From IMG/VR virus record IMGVR_UViG_3300044995_000235, positions 1 through 21,261 of that record: a stretch of 21,261 nucleotides of DNA. One strand, given 5' to 3'. The position numbers were made by a program, and so were the translations under genes. Every line of letters starts with the position of its first letter. The stretch's first letter is position 1. Positions 1-7,102 of the stretch are shown here, piece by piece. The notes beneath the pieces were generated by a model that had not been told where the DNA came from, searched no databases, and worked only from the letters and a program-made list of their open reading frames with translations. Source of the stretch: a virus.

Positions 1-1335
1 GTCTCGACGCCGACGATCGCGGGCGCCTCGGCCATCGAGCGTGAGTACGAGGCCAGCGACCAGCGCCGCTACTTCGTGCCCTGCCCGCATTGCTCGCACC
101 GGCAGTGGCTGAGATTCGAACAGCTTCGATGGGAGCGCGGGGCGCCGGAGACCGCGGCCTACGTCTGCGAATCCTGCGACACACCCATCGCCGAGCACCA
201 CAAGACCTGGATGCTGGAGCACGGCGAGTGGCGTGCTCTCGCCCCGGAGAATGGCCTCAAGACCGCAGGCTTTCACCTGTCCTCGCTCTACAGCCCGGTC
301 GGCTGGCGCTCGTGGCGCGAGATTGCGGCAGCGTGGGAAGCGGCGGTGAGCAAGGAGTCCGGTTCCGCTGCGGCGATCAAGACCTTCAAGAACACCGAAC
401 TGGGCGAGACCTGGGTCGAGGAGGGCGAAGCGCCGGACTGGCAGCGCCTCTTGGAGCGACGGGAGGACTATCCCCTGGGCCGGGTCCCTGACGGGGGCCT
501 GCTGCTGGTGGGCGGTGCCGACGTGCAGAAGGACCGCATCGAAGTCTCGATCTGGGCCTTCGGGCGCGGCAAAGAGGCCTGGCTCGTCGAGCACCGGGTG
601 CTGATGGGCGACACGGCGCGCGATGCGGTGTGGCTGCGCCTGGCGGAACTCGTTGCCGAGACCTGGACGCACGAGACGGGAGCGCAGATGCCGCTGGCGC
701 GCTTCGCGCTCGACACCGGCTTCGCGACGCAGGAGGCCTACGCCTTCGTGCGCGCCTGCCGCGATCCGCGGGTGATGGCCGTCAAGGGCGTGGCCCGCGG
801 GGCGGCGCTGATTGGTACCCCGACCGCGGTAGATGTTTCGCAGGCGGGCAAGAAGCTGCGTCGGGGCATCAAGGTCTACAGCGTGGCGGTGGGCATCGCC
901 AAGCTGGAGCTCTACAACAACCTGAGGAAGAGCCCCGACGTTGCCGAGGACGGCTCGACCCCGGTCTATCCGGCCGGGTATGTGCACCTGCCGAAGATCG
1001 ACGCCGAGTTCATCCAGCAGCTGTGCGCCGAGCAGCTCGTCACCCGCCGCGACCGCAACGGCTACCCGGTGCGCGAGTGGCAGAAGATGCGCGAGCGCAA
1101 CGAAGCCTTGGACTGCTACGTCTACGCCCGCGCCGCGGCCAGCGCGGCGGGCCTGGACCGCTTCGAGGAGCGCCACTGGCGCGAGTTGGAGCGGCAACTG
1201 GGGCTGGCGACACCACCGGATGCGCCAGCGCCCATCCGAGACAGTGAATCGAACGAGGCCACCCAGCGAGGTGGCCTCGCTGTTTCTGCAACCCCATCAC
1301 GTCGGCGCGTGATCCGCAGCCCCTGGCTGCGCTGA
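1..1335 (+). CDS. Phage terminase large subunit (lambda GpA family), 5'-truncated by window edge
   Basis: The reading frame is open from base 1 to the TGA at 1333-1335, so the gene begins upstream of the window. The product is the DNA-packaging motor and nuclease that cuts concatemers and fills proheads. What remains is the end of the ATPase half and the nuclease half. A probable zinc-binding pair is visible (CPHC at 82-93, CESC at 166-177), as is usual in GpA-type terminases. Acidic positions expected in the nuclease core are seen in GADVQ (Asp at 520), LDTGF (Asp at 712) and the late ALDCYVYA motif (Asp at 1111). The Walker A and B motifs are not in the window. The C-terminus is basic (RRRVIRSPWLR). 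Its last coding part contains a perfect 10-bp hairpin. It heads a lambda-order head operon. Family assignment is from sequence recognition and is firm. Confidence 0.95.
   Translation, partial: VSTPTIAGASAIEREYEASDQRRYFVPCPHCSHRQWLRFEQLRWERGAPETAAYVCESCDTPIAEHHKTWMLEHGEWRALAPENGLKTAGFHLSSLYSPVGWRSWREIAAAWEAAVSKESGSAAAIKTFKNTELGETWVEEGEAPDWQRLLERREDYPLGRVPDGGLLLVGGADVQKDRIEVSIWAFGRGKEAWLVEHRVLMGDTARDAVWLRLAELVAETWTHETGAQMPLARFALDTGFATQEAYAFVRACRDPRVMAVKGVARGAALIGTPTAVDVSQAGKKLRRGIKVYSVAVGIAKLELYNNLRKSPDVAEDGSTPVYPAGYVHLPKIDAEFIQQLCAEQLVTRRDRNGYPVREWQKMRERNEALDCYVYARAAASAAGLDRFEERHWRELERQLGLATPPDAPAPIRDSESNEATQRGGLAVSATPSRRRVIRSPWLR
1254..1285 (+). terminator. Terminator-like hairpin inside the 3' end of the terminase gene
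   Basis: A perfect 10-bp inverted repeat has the arm CGAGGCCACC at 1254-1263, a six-base loop, and the complementary arm at 1270-1279. It is followed by CTGTTT, which is only weakly T-rich. It lies about 50 bases before the terminase stop, within the coding sequence. The stem is strong, but the short T tract makes efficient intrinsic termination uncertain. It could attenuate or process the transcript between the packaging and head genes. Confidence 0.4.
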
Positions 1336-1371
1336 TCTCAGCTGGCTGTCCCGAACCCCGAAGGAGAACCC

Positions 1372-1863
1372 ATGAGTCTGGCCACCCGCATCGAAAGCCT
1401 GGTCATCCGCGTCGCGCAGGAGTTCAACGACGTACGCGCCAAGGCCGGCAACCTCGCCAACCTCACCACCACCGACAAGTCGAGCTTGGTGGCGGCGATC
1501 AACGAACTCAAAGCCGCGGTGCTCGCGTCCGGTGCGATCGACGATACCCAGGTCGCCACCACCAGCACCTATTCGTCGAGCAAGATCGTCACGCTGCTCG
1601 ATGCGCTGAAAGCCGAGATCCTGGGCGGGGCGGACGCCGCCTACGACACCCTGCTGGAGATCCAGCAGCTGCTGCAAAACGGCACCAGCGGCCTGGATGC
1701 GCTGCTTTCCGCCGTCAACAACCGCGTGCGCTTCGATGCGGCGCAGACGCTGACTGTGGCCGAGCAACTTCAGGCGCGCAGCAACATCGGCGCGGTGGCC
1801 GCCAGCGATGTGGGCGACACCGACACCGACTTCGTCGCGATCTTCGAAGTGGCGCTCGCCTGA
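1372..1863 (+). CDS. Small fibre-like phage protein (163 aa), function unknown
   Basis: Starts at an ATG with a good Shine-Dalgarno (AAGGAG, 5 bases of spacing after GAGAACCC-type context). The protein contains motifs common in phage fibre proteins: NLTTTDKSSLVAAINEL near residues 29-45 and QARSNIGA near residue 136. These resemble the repeated 'ALTxxQKxxARxNIGA' and 'LxTxxKxxLVxAINE' units of tail fibres. The N-terminus (MSLATRIESL) is shared with the next gene (MSLAARIAAL), pointing to a common attachment segment or duplication. No enzyme motif is visible. The position between terminase and gpW is not part of the lambda plan, so a head-attached or misplaced tail fibre is possible. The role is inferred from motif style only. 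Confidence 0.75.
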   Translation: MSLATRIESLVIRVAQEFNDVRAKAGNLANLTTTDKSSLVAAINELKAAVLASGAIDDTQVATTSTYSSSKIVTLLDALKAEILGGADAAYDTLLEIQQLLQNGTSGLDALLSAVNNRVRFDAAQTLTVAEQLQARSNIGAVAASDVGDTDTDFVAIFEVALA

Positions 1864-2255
1864 TGAGCCTGGCCGCTCGCATCGCCGCCTTGGCCGGCCG
1901 CATCGGCATCGAGGTCCGGACCAAGATCGATGCCACCCACCCCGGTTTGGCCCGGGCCTGGGTGTGCTTCGGGTTCGTGGGCAACCAGATCGTCGTGCGC
2001 GCGGCCCACAACGTGGCCGGTGTCACCCGCACGGCGGCGGGTCGCTACCGAATCACCTTCGCCACCCCGATGCCGGATGCCGACTACTGCTGGACGGCGC
2101 TGGCCCGCAGCAGCACCAACAGCGGCACGCAGCGGCTGGCCATCGTGCGCGCGAGCACGGATCAGAAGACCGCCCAGTACGTCGACCTCAGCTGCGCCAC
2201 CACGGCCGCGTCGTTCGACGACTCCACCGAAATCAACCTCGTGGTCTACCGCTGA
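1863..2255 (+). CDS. Small fibre-like phage protein (130 aa), function unknown
   Basis: The ATG overlaps the previous stop by one base (TGATG), implying translational coupling; no independent strong ribosome binding site is seen. Residues 1-12 resemble the N-terminus of the upstream protein. The rest (ARAWVCFGF, then a beta-rich stretch with ITFATPMPDADYCWTALA) matches a domain often found at the ends of phage tail fibre proteins, where 'RAWVNF...G.Y.V.F...MP.A.Y' is typical. It probably forms a trimeric beta-structured tip, but this is inference. With the upstream gene it forms a two-gene cassette inserted between terminase and the gpW-like gene. Confidence 0.75.
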   Translation: MSLAARIAALAGRIGIEVRTKIDATHPGLARAWVCFGFVGNQIVVRAAHNVAGVTRTAAGRYRITFATPMPDADYCWTALARSSTNSGTQRLAIVRASTDQKTAQYVDLSCATTAASFDDSTEINLVVYR

Positions 2256-2476
2256 TGGCCTACACCCAAGCCCATCTCGATGTCCTGGAAGCGGCGCTCG
2301 CCAAAGGCGAAAAACGCGTGACCTTCGGCGACAAGACCGTCGAGTACCGCTCCATCGAGGAGCTGCAGGCCGCCATCCGCGCGGTCAAGCGCGACCTCTT
2401 CGAGCAGGCCGTGGCCACGGGGCTGTGGCCGGGCGCGCCGCGGCAGATCCGCGTCACCACCGCCAAGGGGACGTGA
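2255..2476 (+). CDS. Head-tail joining protein, gpW-like (73 aa)
   Basis: The ATG overlaps the preceding TGA (TGATG). The 73-residue size fits lambda gpW (68 aa), and so does the position immediately before the portal gene. The pattern also fits: an N-terminal helix (AHLDVLEAALAKGEKRVTF), a short beta hairpin (TFGDKTVEYRS), then a second helix (IEELQAAIRAVKRDLFEQ). In lambda, gpW enters the filled head beneath the portal to stabilise packaged DNA and to provide the platform for gpFII. The same role is expected here. Only three bases before ATG 2479 separate its stop region from the portal gene. Confidence 0.85.
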   Translation: MAYTQAHLDVLEAALAKGEKRVTFGDKTVEYRSIEELQAAIRAVKRDLFEQAVATGLWPGAPRQIRVTTAKGT

Positions 2477-2478
2477 CG

Positions 2479-3969
2479 ATGGGCTGGTGGCAGAACTTCA
2501 AGCGCCGGCTGCTGGGTGCTGGCCCCACCTACGACGGCGCAGGCGGCGGTCGCCGCTCGCTGGCCTGGCAGGTCGGCAACCCCGGGGCGGTGGCGGCGCT
2601 GGCCTACACGCAGTCCGAGCTGCGCGCCAAGAGCCGCGATCTCGCCCGGCGCAACGCCTGGGCGGCCGCGGGCATCGAAGCCTTCGTGGCCAATGCCATC
2701 GGCACCGGCATCAAGCCGCAGAGCATGGTGACTGATGCGGCCGTGCGCGAGGCCATCCACGCGCTGTGGTGGGACTGGGTGGAGGAGGCCGATGCGGCGG
2801 GCTTGACCGACTTCTACGGCCTGCAGGCACTCGCCACTCGCGCAATGCTCGAAGGCGGCGAGGCGCTGGTGCGGCTGCGCTGGCGCCGTCCCGAGGACGG
2901 TCTGCCGGTGGGGCTGCAGCTGCAGGTGCTGGAGCCCGAGCACCTGCCGACGACGCTCAACCGCGACCTGCCTTCAGGCAACGTGATCCGCGCCGGCATC
3001 GAGTTCGACCGGCTCGGGCGGCGCGTGGCCTACCACCTGCACCGCTCGCACCCGGGCGACGGGAACCTGGCGCCGATGTCGGGCACGGGCGCCTCCGCGG
3101 GAGGTCTCGACACCGTGCGCGTGCCGGCGAACGAGGTCATCCACCTGTTCCGCCCGCTGCGCCCGGGGCAGATCCGCGGCGAGCCGTGGCTTGCGCGGGC
3201 GCTGGTGAAGCTGCACGAACTCGACCAGTACGACGATGCGGAACTGGTGCGCAAGAAGACCGCGGCGATGTTCGCCGGCTTCATCACGCGGCTCGCCCCC
3301 GAGGACAGCCTGATGGGCGAAGGGCTGCCGGACGCCCAGGGCGCGGCGCTCGCCGGGCTGGAACCCGGCACCTTGCAGATCCTGGAGCCGGGCGAGGACA
3401 TCAAGTTCTCGGCGCCGGCCGACGTGGGCTCGAGCTACGGCGAGTTCATGCGCCAGCAGTTCCGGGCCGTGGCCGCCGCCATGGGCATCACCTACGAGAT
3501 GCTCACCGGTGATCTCACGCAGGTGAACTACTCGTCCATCCGCGCGGGGCTGCTGGAGTTTCGCCGCCGCTGCGAGGCCATCCAGCACGGGGTGATCGTG
3601 CACCAGCTCTGTCGCCCGGTGTGGCGCGCCTGGATGGAGCAGGCCGTGCTGGAAGGCGCGCTGAGCCTCCCCGGCTACGCCCGCCGCCGGCGCGCGTACC
3701 AGGCCGCCAAGTGGATCCCACAGGGCTGGCAGTGGGTCGATCCGCTCAAGGAGTTCAACGCCTTGAAGCTCGCGATCCGCGCCGGACTGATGAGCCGCTC
3801 GGAGGCCATCTCGGCCTACGGCTACGACGCCGAGGACATCGACCGCGAGATCGCTGCAGACAACCGTCGCGCCGATGAACTGGGGCTGATCTTCGATTCC
3901 GACCCCCGGCATGACCGGCCGACCACCCCGGCGCCGTCCTCCGCGCCCGACACCGAACTTCAGGACTGA
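2479..3969 (+). CDS. Phage portal protein (lambda gpB family)
   Basis: 496 residues, close to lambda gpB (533 aa). The chosen ATG (MGWWQNFKRRLLG) lies two bases after the gpW-like stop. Longer in-frame readings extend only into gpW coding sequence. Family features include the N-terminal RDLARRNAWAAAGIEAFVANAIGTGIKP block, the LRPGQIRGEPWLARALVKLHELDQYDDAELVRKKTAA block and the later QVNYSSIRAGLLEFRRR motif. The portal forms the dodecameric ring at the capsid vertex through which DNA is pumped and to which the connector attaches. In lambda gpB is trimmed by gpC, and a gpC-like protease is encoded next. Assignment is firm from recognisable conserved blocks. Confidence 0.95.
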   Translation: MGWWQNFKRRLLGAGPTYDGAGGGRRSLAWQVGNPGAVAALAYTQSELRAKSRDLARRNAWAAAGIEAFVANAIGTGIKPQSMVTDAAVREAIHALWWDWVEEADAAGLTDFYGLQALATRAMLEGGEALVRLRWRRPEDGLPVGLQLQVLEPEHLPTTLNRDLPSGNVIRAGIEFDRLGRRVAYHLHRSHPGDGNLAPMSGTGASAGGLDTVRVPANEVIHLFRPLRPGQIRGEPWLARALVKLHELDQYDDAELVRKKTAAMFAGFITRLAPEDSLMGEGLPDAQGAALAGLEPGTLQILEPGEDIKFSAPADVGSSYGEFMRQQFRAVAAAMGITYEMLTGDLTQVNYSSIRAGLLEFRRRCEAIQHGVIVHQLCRPVWRAWMEQAVLEGALSLPGYARRRRAYQAAKWIPQGWQWVDPLKEFNALKLAIRAGLMSRSEAISAYGYDAEDIDREIAADNRRADELGLIFDSDPRHDRPTTPAPSSAPDTELQD

Positions 3970-3973
3970 ACCG

Positions 3974-5284
3974 ATGCTGCCCCATCTCGCCTCCCGGCTC
4001 TTTGGCACGCCCTTGCTCGTCCAGCGCGCCAAGCTCGACGTGATCCTCGCGGTGCTCTCCGAGCGCCTGAATCTCGCCGCGCCGGACGTCGAACTCGCGC
4101 CGCCGCTGCCGAGGGCCTCGACCCCTCCGGCGTTTCCGTCAAGCTCGGTCGCCGTCGTGCCGATCCACGGCACCCTGGTCAAGCGCACGCTGGGATTGGA
4201 GGCGGCCTCGGGGCTGGTGAGCTACGCCGACATCGGCGCGCGGCTGGAGGCGGCACTTGGCGACCCGACGGTCGCCGGCATCGTGCTCGACATCGACTCA
4301 CCCGGGGGTGAGACGGGCGGCTGCTTCGAGCTCGCCCGCCGCGTGCGCGAGGCGGCCGGCCTCAAGCCCATCTGGGCCGTAGCCAACGACGCCGCCTTCT
4401 CCGCGGCCTACGCGATCGGCTGCGCCGCCGAGCGGCTCTACGTCACCGAGACCGGCGGCGTGGGCTCGATCGGCGTGATCGCGCTGCACGTCGACCAGTC
4501 GGTCAAGGACGCCCAAGACGGCTACCGCTACACCGCGATCACCGCGGGCGAGCGCAAGAACGACTACTCGCCGCACGAGCCGCTACACGATGCCGCCCGC
4601 GTGGCGCTGCAGGCCGAGGTGGACCGGCTCCACGGCCTCTTCGTCGCGCACGTGGCGGCGATGCGCGGCCTGTCCGAGGACGCGGTGCGCGCGACCGAGG
4701 CCGCGCTCTTCTTCGGCCCGCAGGCCATGGACGCGGGCCTGGCCGATGGAGTGGCCACGCTGCCTGCGGTGCTCGCCGAACTCGACCGACAGCTTGCCAC
4801 CCCGCGGCGTTTGCCTTCCCCGCCGCGCCAGAGATCGACCGGGAAGGCGAACACCTTGCGAGGAACCCCCGCGATGACCGACATCCCCACCCATCCCCCA
4901 ACCACCCCACCAACCCACACCCCAGCCGATGCGTCACCCGACAGCACGTTCGAGCACACCCCCGAGGCGCTCGGCCCGGACACCGTCGCAGCGCTGGCCG
5001 CTGAGGCCCGCCGCGAAGTGGCGCAGTCCGCGAAAGTGATTGCCGAGCTGTGCCTGATCGCCGGCTGCCCCGAGCGCGCCGCCGAGTTCATCGCCGCCGG
5101 CCGCACCGAAGCCGAGGTGCGCCGCGCCCTGATCGAAGCGCGTGCTGAGCGCAGCACGGATACCGCCGTGCGCTCGACCCATGTCCCGCAGCACTGGGCC
5201 GCCCCCGGCGCCGATCCGGCCTCTTCGCCCGTGGTCGCCGCCGTGAAGAAACTCGTCCGTCGAGAACCCCTTGCCGCGGAGTAA
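3974..5284 (+). CDS. Capsid maturation protease, S49 family (lambda gpC-like), with C-terminal scaffold region
   Basis: 436 residues from ATG 3974, four bases after the portal stop; an earlier in-frame start at 3911 would overlap the portal and lacks family-like sequence. Residues about 55-265 are an S49/SppA-type peptidase. It has DIDSPGGE near 107-114, the catalytic Ser at 143 (AFSAAY), the GGVGSIGV block near 161-168 and a candidate catalytic Lys at 195 (AGERKNDYSP). The Ser-Lys spacing of 52 residues equals that of bacterial SppA enzymes. Residues 301-436 follow a Thr/Pro-rich linker and form a helical scaffold-like tail that can also be made alone from an internal start. The enzyme is expected to digest scaffold and trim portal during prohead maturation. 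Confidence 0.93.
   Translation: MLPHLASRLFGTPLLVQRAKLDVILAVLSERLNLAAPDVELAPPLPRASTPPAFPSSSVAVVPIHGTLVKRTLGLEAASGLVSYADIGARLEAALGDPTVAGIVLDIDSPGGETGGCFELARRVREAAGLKPIWAVANDAAFSAAYAIGCAAERLYVTETGGVGSIGVIALHVDQSVKDAQDGYRYTAITAGERKNDYSPHEPLHDAARVALQAEVDRLHGLFVAHVAAMRGLSEDAVRATEAALFFGPQAMDAGLADGVATLPAVLAELDRQLATPRRLPSPPRQRSTGKANTLRGTPAMTDIPTHPPTTPPTHTPADASPDSTFEHTPEALGPDTVAALAAEARREVAQSAKVIAELCLIAGCPERAAEFIAAGRTEAEVRRALIEARAERSTDTAVRSTHVPQHWAAPGADPASSPVVAAVKKLVRREPLAAE
4860..4876 (+). promoter_or_regulatory. Internal ribosome binding site and start of the nested scaffold protein
   Basis: GAGGAA at 4860-4865 sits eight bases before an in-frame ATG at 4874-4876, inside the protease gene. The placement at the junction between the protease domain and the scaffold-like tail matches the lambda C/Nu3 arrangement. 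Confidence 0.65.
4874..5284 (+). CDS. Nested in-frame scaffolding protein (lambda Nu3-like, 136 aa)
   Basis: Shares the frame and stop of the protease gene, starting at Met301. The peptide begins with a Thr/Pro/His-rich, disordered stretch (PTHPPTTPPTHTP). A helical, Ala/Glu/Arg-rich segment follows (DTVAALAAEARREVAQSAKVIAELC and EVRRALIEARAERS), and the end is basic (VKKLVRREPLAAE). This is the composition expected of a phage scaffold with a capsid-binding basic tail. In lambda, Nu3 is produced in the same way from within gene C and organises capsid assembly before being destroyed by gpC. The nested start has its own Shine-Dalgarno. No separate scaffold gene exists between the protease and decoration genes, which supports the call. 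Confidence 0.7.
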   Translation: MTDIPTHPPTTPPTHTPADASPDSTFEHTPEALGPDTVAALAAEARREVAQSAKVIAELCLIAGCPERAAEFIAAGRTEAEVRRALIEARAERSTDTAVRSTHVPQHWAAPGADPASSPVVAAVKKLVRREPLAAE

Positions 5285-5287
5285 GCC

Positions 5288-5665
5288 ATGCCCACGCTCA
5301 CCCAAGCCCCCAACCTCGGCGACCTGCTGAAGTACGAGGCGCCGAACCTGTATTCGCGCGAGCGGGCGACCGTGGCCGCCGGGCAGAACCTGCCGCTCGG
5401 CGCCGTGGTCGGCCGCGAGACGGCCACAAGCAAGCTCAAGGCCCTCGACCCCGCGGCCGGCGACGGCAGCGAAGTCGCCGTGGGCGTGCTCGCGCTGGCC
5501 GTCGATGCGACGCTGATCGACCGGGAGGACGCGATCCTGATCGCCCGCCACGCCATCGTCGCGCGAAACGCGCTGGTCTGGCCCGCGGGGATCACCACCG
5601 CGCAGCAGCTCGCTGCGATCGCACAGCTCGAAGCGCGCGGCATCGTGGTGCGCGACAGCGCCTGA
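5288..5665 (+). CDS. Head decoration protein (lambda gpD-like)
   Basis: 125 residues (lambda gpD is 110). ATG 5288 is preceded by GGAG at 5278-5281. The beta-rich pattern is that of the gpD family: RERATVAAGQNLPLGAVVGRE, then VAVGVLALAVDAT, then DAILIARHAIVARNALVWPAG. The position between the protease/scaffold gene and the major capsid gene is the same as in lambda. Trimers of this protein cap the expanded capsid at threefold sites and hold it against DNA pressure. A terminator-like hairpin and a structured repeat follow it, separating it from the capsid gene it works with. Confidence 0.9.
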   Translation: MPTLTQAPNLGDLLKYEAPNLYSRERATVAAGQNLPLGAVVGRETATSKLKALDPAAGDGSEVAVGVLALAVDATLIDREDAILIARHAIVARNALVWPAGITTAQQLAAIAQLEARGIVVRDSA

Positions 5666-5694
5666 CCGACACCCGATCCCGACCAACTCGAGCG

Positions 5695-5714
5695 ACCCGC
5701 CGCCTGGCGGGTTT
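5695..5714 (+). terminator. Terminator-like hairpin between decoration and capsid genes
   Basis: A 7-bp stem has ACCCGCC at 5695-5701 and its complement at 5706-5712, around a four-base loop, followed by a short TTT. The T tract is brief. The same arm sequence recurs in the hairpin at 19765-19798, also just before a copy of the structured repeat. It would have to be leaky to allow capsid expression unless a promoter lies downstream. Confidence 0.45.
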
Positions 5715-5797
5715 GGCTTCGGCCGCCGCTACGCGGCTTCACACCGGCTTCGCCGGCATGAGCCTGCGCCGAAGCTCCTCTTTCGCATTTCTGGAGA
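5714..5797 (+). repeat. Structured repeat element, copy A (upstream of major capsid gene)
   Basis: One of three related sequences in this window. In order it contains TGGCTTCGGCC (5714-5724), a 5-bp stem with loop TAC (5725-5737) and a second 5-bp stem with loop TTC (5744-5756). These are followed by ATGAGCCTGCGCCGAAGC (5758-5775) and a GGAGA ribosome binding site (5793-5797) five bases before the capsid ATG. GCTTCGGC near the start is the exact complement of GCCGAAGC at 5768-5775, so the whole unit can close into one larger structure. The outer GGCT/AGCC pairing is shared by all three copies. Function unknown: a leader RNA structure, an insertion element and a recombination scar are all possible. 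Confidence 0.75.
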
Positions 5798-5802
5798 CCC
5801 CG

Positions 5803-6804
5803 ATGCTCAACCCCTTCGATTCCCCCGGCTTCTCGATGGCGAGCCTGACCGCCGCCATCAACCTGATCCCCAACCGCTACGGGCGGCTGGAAGCCTTGAA
5901 CCTGTTTCCGGCCAAGCCCGTGCGCACGCGCCAGGTCGTCATCGAGGAGTACGCCGGGCGCCTGAACCTGCTGCCCACCCGGCCGCCCGGCTCGCCGGGC
6001 ACGGTGGGCGAACGCGGCCAGCGCTCCTTGCGTTCCTTCGTCATCCCGCACATCCCGCACGACGACGTGGTCCTGCCCGAGGAGGTCCAGGGCATCCGGG
6101 CCTTCGGCTCGGAGACGGAAATGGAGGCCGTCGCGGGCGTGCTGGCGCGGCACCTGGAGACCATGCGCAACAAGCACGCGATCACCCTCGAACACCTGCG
6201 CATGGGCGCGCTCAAGGGCCAGATCCTGGACGCCGACGGCAGCACGATCTACGACCTGTTCGACGAGTTCGATCTCAGGCAGACCACCATCGCCTTCGAT
6301 CTGGCCAATGCCGCGAGCGACGTCAAGGGCCACTGCTACGAGGTGCTGGCCCACATCGAGGAGAACCTGAAGGGCGAGTTCATGACCGGCGTGCACGTCC
6401 TCTGTTCGCCCGAGTTCTTCCGTCAGCTCACCGGCCACAAGTCGGTCAAGGAGGCCTACGCGCAGTGGCAACAGGGCGCGATCCTGATCAACGACGTGCG
6501 CGCCGGCTTCGTCTTCGCCGGCATCACCTTCGAGGAGTACCGCGGCCAGGCCACCGACGCCAACGGCAACGCGCGCCGCTTCATCGCCGCGGGCGAGGCC
6601 CACGCCTTCCCGCTGGGGACGGTGGACACCTTCGCCACCTACTTCGCCCCGGCCGACTTCAACGAGACGGTGGGCACCCTCGGCCAGCCGCTCTACGCCA
6701 AGCAGGAGCCGCGCAAGTTCGACCGCGGCACCGATCTGCACACCCAGAGCAACCCGCTGCCGATGTGCCACCGGCCCGGCGTGCTGGTGAAGCTCACCGT
6801 CTGA
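5803..6804 (+). CDS. Major capsid protein (lambda gpE-like)
   Basis: 333 residues from ATG 5803 (lambda gpE is 341). The start is set by GGAGA at 5793-5797 and by the typical beginning MLNPFDSPGFSMASLTAAIN. In-frame extensions upstream to 5758 or 5713 exist but run through the repeat element and have no ribosome binding site. Family blocks include NRYGRLEALNLFP, TRQVVIEEYAGRLNLLP, SFVIPHIPHDDVVLPEEVQGIRAFG and a C-terminal FNETVGTLGQPLYAKQEPRKFDRGTDLHTQSNPLPMCHRPGVLVKL. Many copies form the capsid shell around the nested scaffold. Assignment is firm. Confidence 0.95.
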   Translation: MLNPFDSPGFSMASLTAAINLIPNRYGRLEALNLFPAKPVRTRQVVIEEYAGRLNLLPTRPPGSPGTVGERGQRSLRSFVIPHIPHDDVVLPEEVQGIRAFGSETEMEAVAGVLARHLETMRNKHAITLEHLRMGALKGQILDADGSTIYDLFDEFDLRQTTIAFDLANAASDVKGHCYEVLAHIEENLKGEFMTGVHVLCSPEFFRQLTGHKSVKEAYAQWQQGAILINDVRAGFVFAGITFEEYRGQATDANGNARRFIAAGEAHAFPLGTVDTFATYFAPADFNETVGTLGQPLYAKQEPRKFDRGTDLHTQSNPLPMCHRPGVLVKLTV

Positions 6805-6817
6805 CGGTGCCTGTCCG

Positions 6818-7102
6818 ATGGTCCGTGTGGAGGATCTATACGACGCCGCCGAGCGCGCGGGGCTCTTGACGCCCGTCGTGGTGGGCACCGCCACCGTGTA
6901 CTGCGCGTTCCGTGCGCCGGACGAGACGGTGCTCGACGGCCTGGCGCTGGCGCGCGACTTCGAGCTCGAATACGCGGCCTCGCGCATCCATCTCGCACTG
7001 GGCGACGTGGTCACCATCGCCGGCGAGTCCTACCGCGTGCGCGAGGTGAGGGCGCTCGGCGACGGCCGCGAGTGCCGGGCGAGGCTCGCGAGGCTGCCAT
7101 GA
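6818..7102 (+). CDS. Head-tail connector / attachment protein, gpFII-like (94 aa)
   Basis: Begins 13 bases after the capsid stop and overlaps the next gene by four bases (ATGA). No strong Shine-Dalgarno is seen, so reinitiation is likely. The short beta-rich protein (FRAPDETVLDGLALARDFELEYAASRIHLALGDVVTIAGESYRVREVRALGDG) resembles the small phage head-tail joining proteins that follow the capsid gene in lambda-like genomes. It ends in 'GESYRVREV...GDGR', a pattern common in that family. It is expected to sit between gpW and the tail terminator. A lambda FI equivalent is absent. The functional label rests on position and general resemblance. Confidence 0.7.
   Translation: MVRVEDLYDAAERAGLLTPVVVGTATVYCAFRAPDETVLDGLALARDFELEYAASRIHLALGDVVTIAGESYRVREVRALGDGRECRARLARLP

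Noticed and set aside
3911-3973. Protease gene starting at 3911
   Set aside because: It would overlap the portal gene by about 59 bases and the extra residues are Arg/Pro-rich noise; ATG 3974 gives the usual N-terminus.
5714-5797. CRISPR array or tRNA at the structured repeats
   Set aside because: The copies are kilobases apart without regular spacers, and no cloverleaf or acceptor/anticodon arrangement can be drawn.
5713-5802. Capsid gene starting at TTG 5713 or ATG 5758
   Set aside because: No ribosome binding site at either, and the added residues come from the repeat element; ATG 5803 has GGAGA and a family-typical beginning.
4564-7017. 817-codon open frame on the minus strand
   Set aside because: It lies opposite protease, decoration and capsid genes that are clearly recognisable; high GC content removes stops from the opposite strand, and the translation is Ala/Arg/Gly-rich without family features.
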